In this document: one piece after another, positions 62,499-64,000 of the stretch
Numbering within the stretch: the stretch's first letter is position 1
How the letters are laid out: each line of letters starts with the position of its first letter
From: an uncultured Hungatella sp.
GTDB taxonomy: Bacteria > Bacillota > Clostridia > Lachnospirales > Lachnospiraceae
Length of the DNA: 64,000 nt
Direction of reading: 5' to 3'
Assembly (NCBI GenBank): GCA_910588505.1
Contig: CAJUPQ010000008.1
Location: forward strand, 6,495-70,494
Made by a program: the position numbers and the translations under genes
The notes under the pieces: model-generated
The model's database searches: none
What the model was told of the DNA's origin: nothing
What the model saw: only the letters and a program-made list of their open reading frames with translations

Positions 62499-63643
62499 AT
62501 GTCCTCCTCCCTGTGACCGCCCCCAGCGCTGGGACTGTCTTTTATCCGGTATTCTAACAGCAGATCCTCGCCTATGGGTGATATCTTTTCAAGCTTCAGG
62601 CAGGCTGACTGTCCCGGTGTTTCCACTCCAATACCTGTCACCGGACTCTTGGCCCCCGCCCCGCCAAACAGCTTGGGAGCTATAAATACTTTTACTTCTT
62701 TTACAATCCCGGCCCTGAGAGCGCTGTCATTTAACTCTGCCCCGCCTTCCAGCAGAACGCTGTCAATCCCCTGGCCGCCCAGATACTCCGTCAGCTTTTT
62801 CAGATCTACCTTTTTGTCTGAGTCAGGCAGGGAGACCACCTGGATCCCCAAATGCTCCAGAAAGGCTATCTTTTGGGCAGTCTGTTCCCCGACGTCTCCT
62901 CTCTCTACAGCACAGGCAACTATGGTCCTGTACTCTTTTGCGGTCCGGCAGATCCGGCTGTTTAAAGGGATCCGAAGAGCGCTGTCGCATATGATCCTCA
63001 CCGGGCTTTTTCTCCCCTGGAGCCTTACATTGAGCATCGGGTCGTCTGCCAGCACCGTGCCGATACCTGCCATGATCCCCATATACCCATGGCGCATCTG
63101 ATGTACAAAGTTTCTCGCTTCCTCCCCTGTGATCCACCTGGACGCCCCTGTTTTGGTGGCGATCTTTCCGTCTGCCGTCATAGCGTACTTCATGACCACA
63201 TAAGGAGTTCGGGTAGTGATGTAGTGGAAAAATACGGGATTCAACTTGTCGCATTCTTCCCTCATAAAATCTTCCACAACCGTAACCCCTGCATCCCGAA
63301 GCAGTTTTACGCCTTTTCCCGCTACCTTCGGGTTAGGGTCCCGGGAGCCAATGATCACGGTGCTTATTTTCTGCTCCAGAATCGCCTGGGTACACGGCGG
63401 GGTCCTCCCGTAATGACAGCACGGCTCCAGAGTCACATAGAGCACGGCCCCCTGGGCGCTTTCTGTCAGGGAAGCGATAGCATTGCGCTCCGCGTGAAGT
63501 TCCCCGCATCTGGCATGGTATCCCTCTCCGATGATCTTTCCATCTTTTACAATAACCGCTCCTACCATTGGGTTGGGGTTTACCCAACCCTCTCCCTTTC
63601 GGGCCAGCTCAATGGCCCTTTTCATGTATTGGCTTTCTGGCAT
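62480..63643 (-). CDS. ribD: Bifunctional riboflavin deaminase/reductase RibD
   Basis: 387 residues from the ATG at 63643 (AGGAAAGG site); an earlier in-frame start at 63676 is less likely. The N-terminal deaminase has zinc motifs HAERNAI and LEPCCHYGRTPPC; the C-terminal reductase has VVMKYAMTADGKIATKTGAS and VLLEGGAELNDSALR. First gene of the rib operon, about 250 bases after the FMN aptamer. Confidence 0.97.
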   Translation of the reverse strand: MPESQYMKRAIELARKGEGWVNPNPMVGAVIVKDGKIIGEGYHARCGELHAERNAIASLTESAQGAVLYVTLEPCCHYGRTPPCTQAILEQKISTVIIGSRDPNPKVAGKGVKLLRDAGVTVVEDFMREECDKLNPVFFHYITTRTPYVVMKYAMTADGKIATKTGASRWITGEEARNFVHQMRHGYMGIMAGIGTVLADDPMLNVRLQGRKSPVRIICDSALRIPLNSRICRTAKEYRTIVACAVERGDVGEQTAQKIAFLEHLGIQVVSLPDSDKKVDLKKLTEYLGGQGIDSVLLEGGAELNDSALRAGIVKEVKVFIAPKLFGGAGAKSPVTGIGVETPGQSACLKLEKISPIGEDLLLEYRIKDSPSAGGGHREEDICLLES

Positions 63644-63744
63644 GATCGTTCGCTTCCTTTCCTGAAATTTCTGCATGGGCCGGTTGATCCCTGTAATTGA
63701 TCCCTGTAATGTCCGAAAAACATCTGCTGATCGCCAATCCCCAT

Positions 63745-63779
63745 AAAAAAATCCCTTCGGAATCTCTCCTCAGGGATTT
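63745..63779 (-). terminator. Second terminator in the rib leader
   Basis: Minus strand: AAATCCCT / AGGGATTT with inner GG/CC, followed by a T run (63751-63745). It lies between the first leader terminator and ribD. Confidence 0.7.
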
Positions 63780-63815
63780 TACAGTGCGAGATGAATCATT
63801 TTGGGCCTTATAAAC

Positions 63816-63849
63816 AAAAACTCTGAAACAGGAATATCCTATCTCAGAG
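63816..63849 (-). terminator. First terminator in the rib leader (riboswitch platform)
   Basis: Minus strand: CTCTGA / TCAGAG with inner pairs (AGGA/TCCT), then TTTTTG. It begins about 43 bases after the FMN aptamer and is the likely ligand-dependent attenuator. Confidence 0.7.
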
Positions 63850-63891
63850 CATCTGTCAATCTTATGGTCTGCGGCCACTGATATCTCAAAC

Positions 63892-63999
63892 ATCTTCTCT
63901 CATCCAGACTATACTGTCGGCCCCGGAATCTCACCGGATCATGCCTTTCGGCTCGCGGGCTTTACCGCCGGTAGGGACTTGCACCCTGCCCTGAAGATC
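63892..63999 (-). ncRNA. FMN riboswitch (RFN element) aptamer
   Basis: Complete aptamer on the minus strand. P1 pairs ATCTTC (63999-63994) with GAAGAT (63897-63892). Conserved blocks are AGGGCAGGGTGCAAGTCCCT, ACCGGCGGTAAAGCCCGCGA, GATCCGGTGAGATTCCGG and GACAGTATAGTCTGGATGAG. It binds FMN and ends transcription of ribD-ribE-ribBA-ribH when FMN is plentiful. The promoter lies beyond the right edge. Confidence 0.97.
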
Positions 64000-64000
64000 T

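Overview
The window looks like a chromosomal segment of a spore-forming, moderately GC-rich member of the Clostridia, most likely Lachnospiraceae. The grounds are strong AGGAGG-type ribosome binding sites, a YyaC sporulation protein, a DnaD/DnaI-type primosome pair, a Mn-dependent pyrophosphatase with CBS and DRTGG domains, DUF5711/DUF5702/DUF6382 proteins and a Gram-positive Tad-type pilus cluster. Species cannot be fixed from the sequence alone. Nearly every kilobase is coding. No tRNA, rRNA, CRISPR array, phage or intact insertion sequence was seen.

Left part (1-24.4 kb): a flavin-dependent fumarate-reductase-like lipoprotein cut by the left edge; mutS2 with a two-component system; a Prs-like PRPP synthetase; a DnaD-like protein and DnaI/DnaC-like helicase loader whose upstream region carries a cluster of perfect DnaA boxes; murC; a PfkB sugar kinase; an AIM24 protein; a very long class A PBP with a small membrane partner; a decayed AAA ATPase; aroK; a flavin reductase; an orphan HicB-like protein; the pyrophosphatase; and glucokinase and transketolase.

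Middle (24.4-43.9 kb): a DUF5711 membrane protein, a block of about 70-bp tandem repeats with a strong terminator, a LysM membrane protein, yyaC, a coiled-coil membrane protein, a decayed AlbA_2-type DNA-binding protein, pgi, mtnN, a histidine phosphatase, a Lac-family PTS operon with its PRD/EIIA-type activator and a candidate operator, a short AT-rich islet with a secreted protein and an anti-sigma-like membrane protein, murG, a sigma factor, a HIT protein and a rhomboid protease.

Right part (43.9-64 kb): a Tad-like pilus operon (about 54.4 to 43.9 kb, minus strand) with prepilin peptidase, TadZ-, TadA-, TadB- and TadC-like proteins, a 58-residue Flp pilin, a DUF5702 protein, two TadE-like pseudopilins, a second prepilin peptidase and a DUF6382/FHA protein. 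It is driven by a consensus promoter facing away from a DUF2508-glgB unit. A second two-component system follows, then the ribD-ribE-ribBA-ribH operon under an FMN riboswitch that sits at the right edge.

The observations I would follow first are: the DnaA-box cluster ahead of the primosome genes; a 66-bp hairpin element present twice, each copy sitting at a stop codon and flanked by short direct repeats; the Tad cluster with two prepilin peptidases, a TadC-like protein with an added ectodomain and a pseudopilin with duplicated Cys/His motifs; and the sigma/anti-sigma-like pair split by murG.
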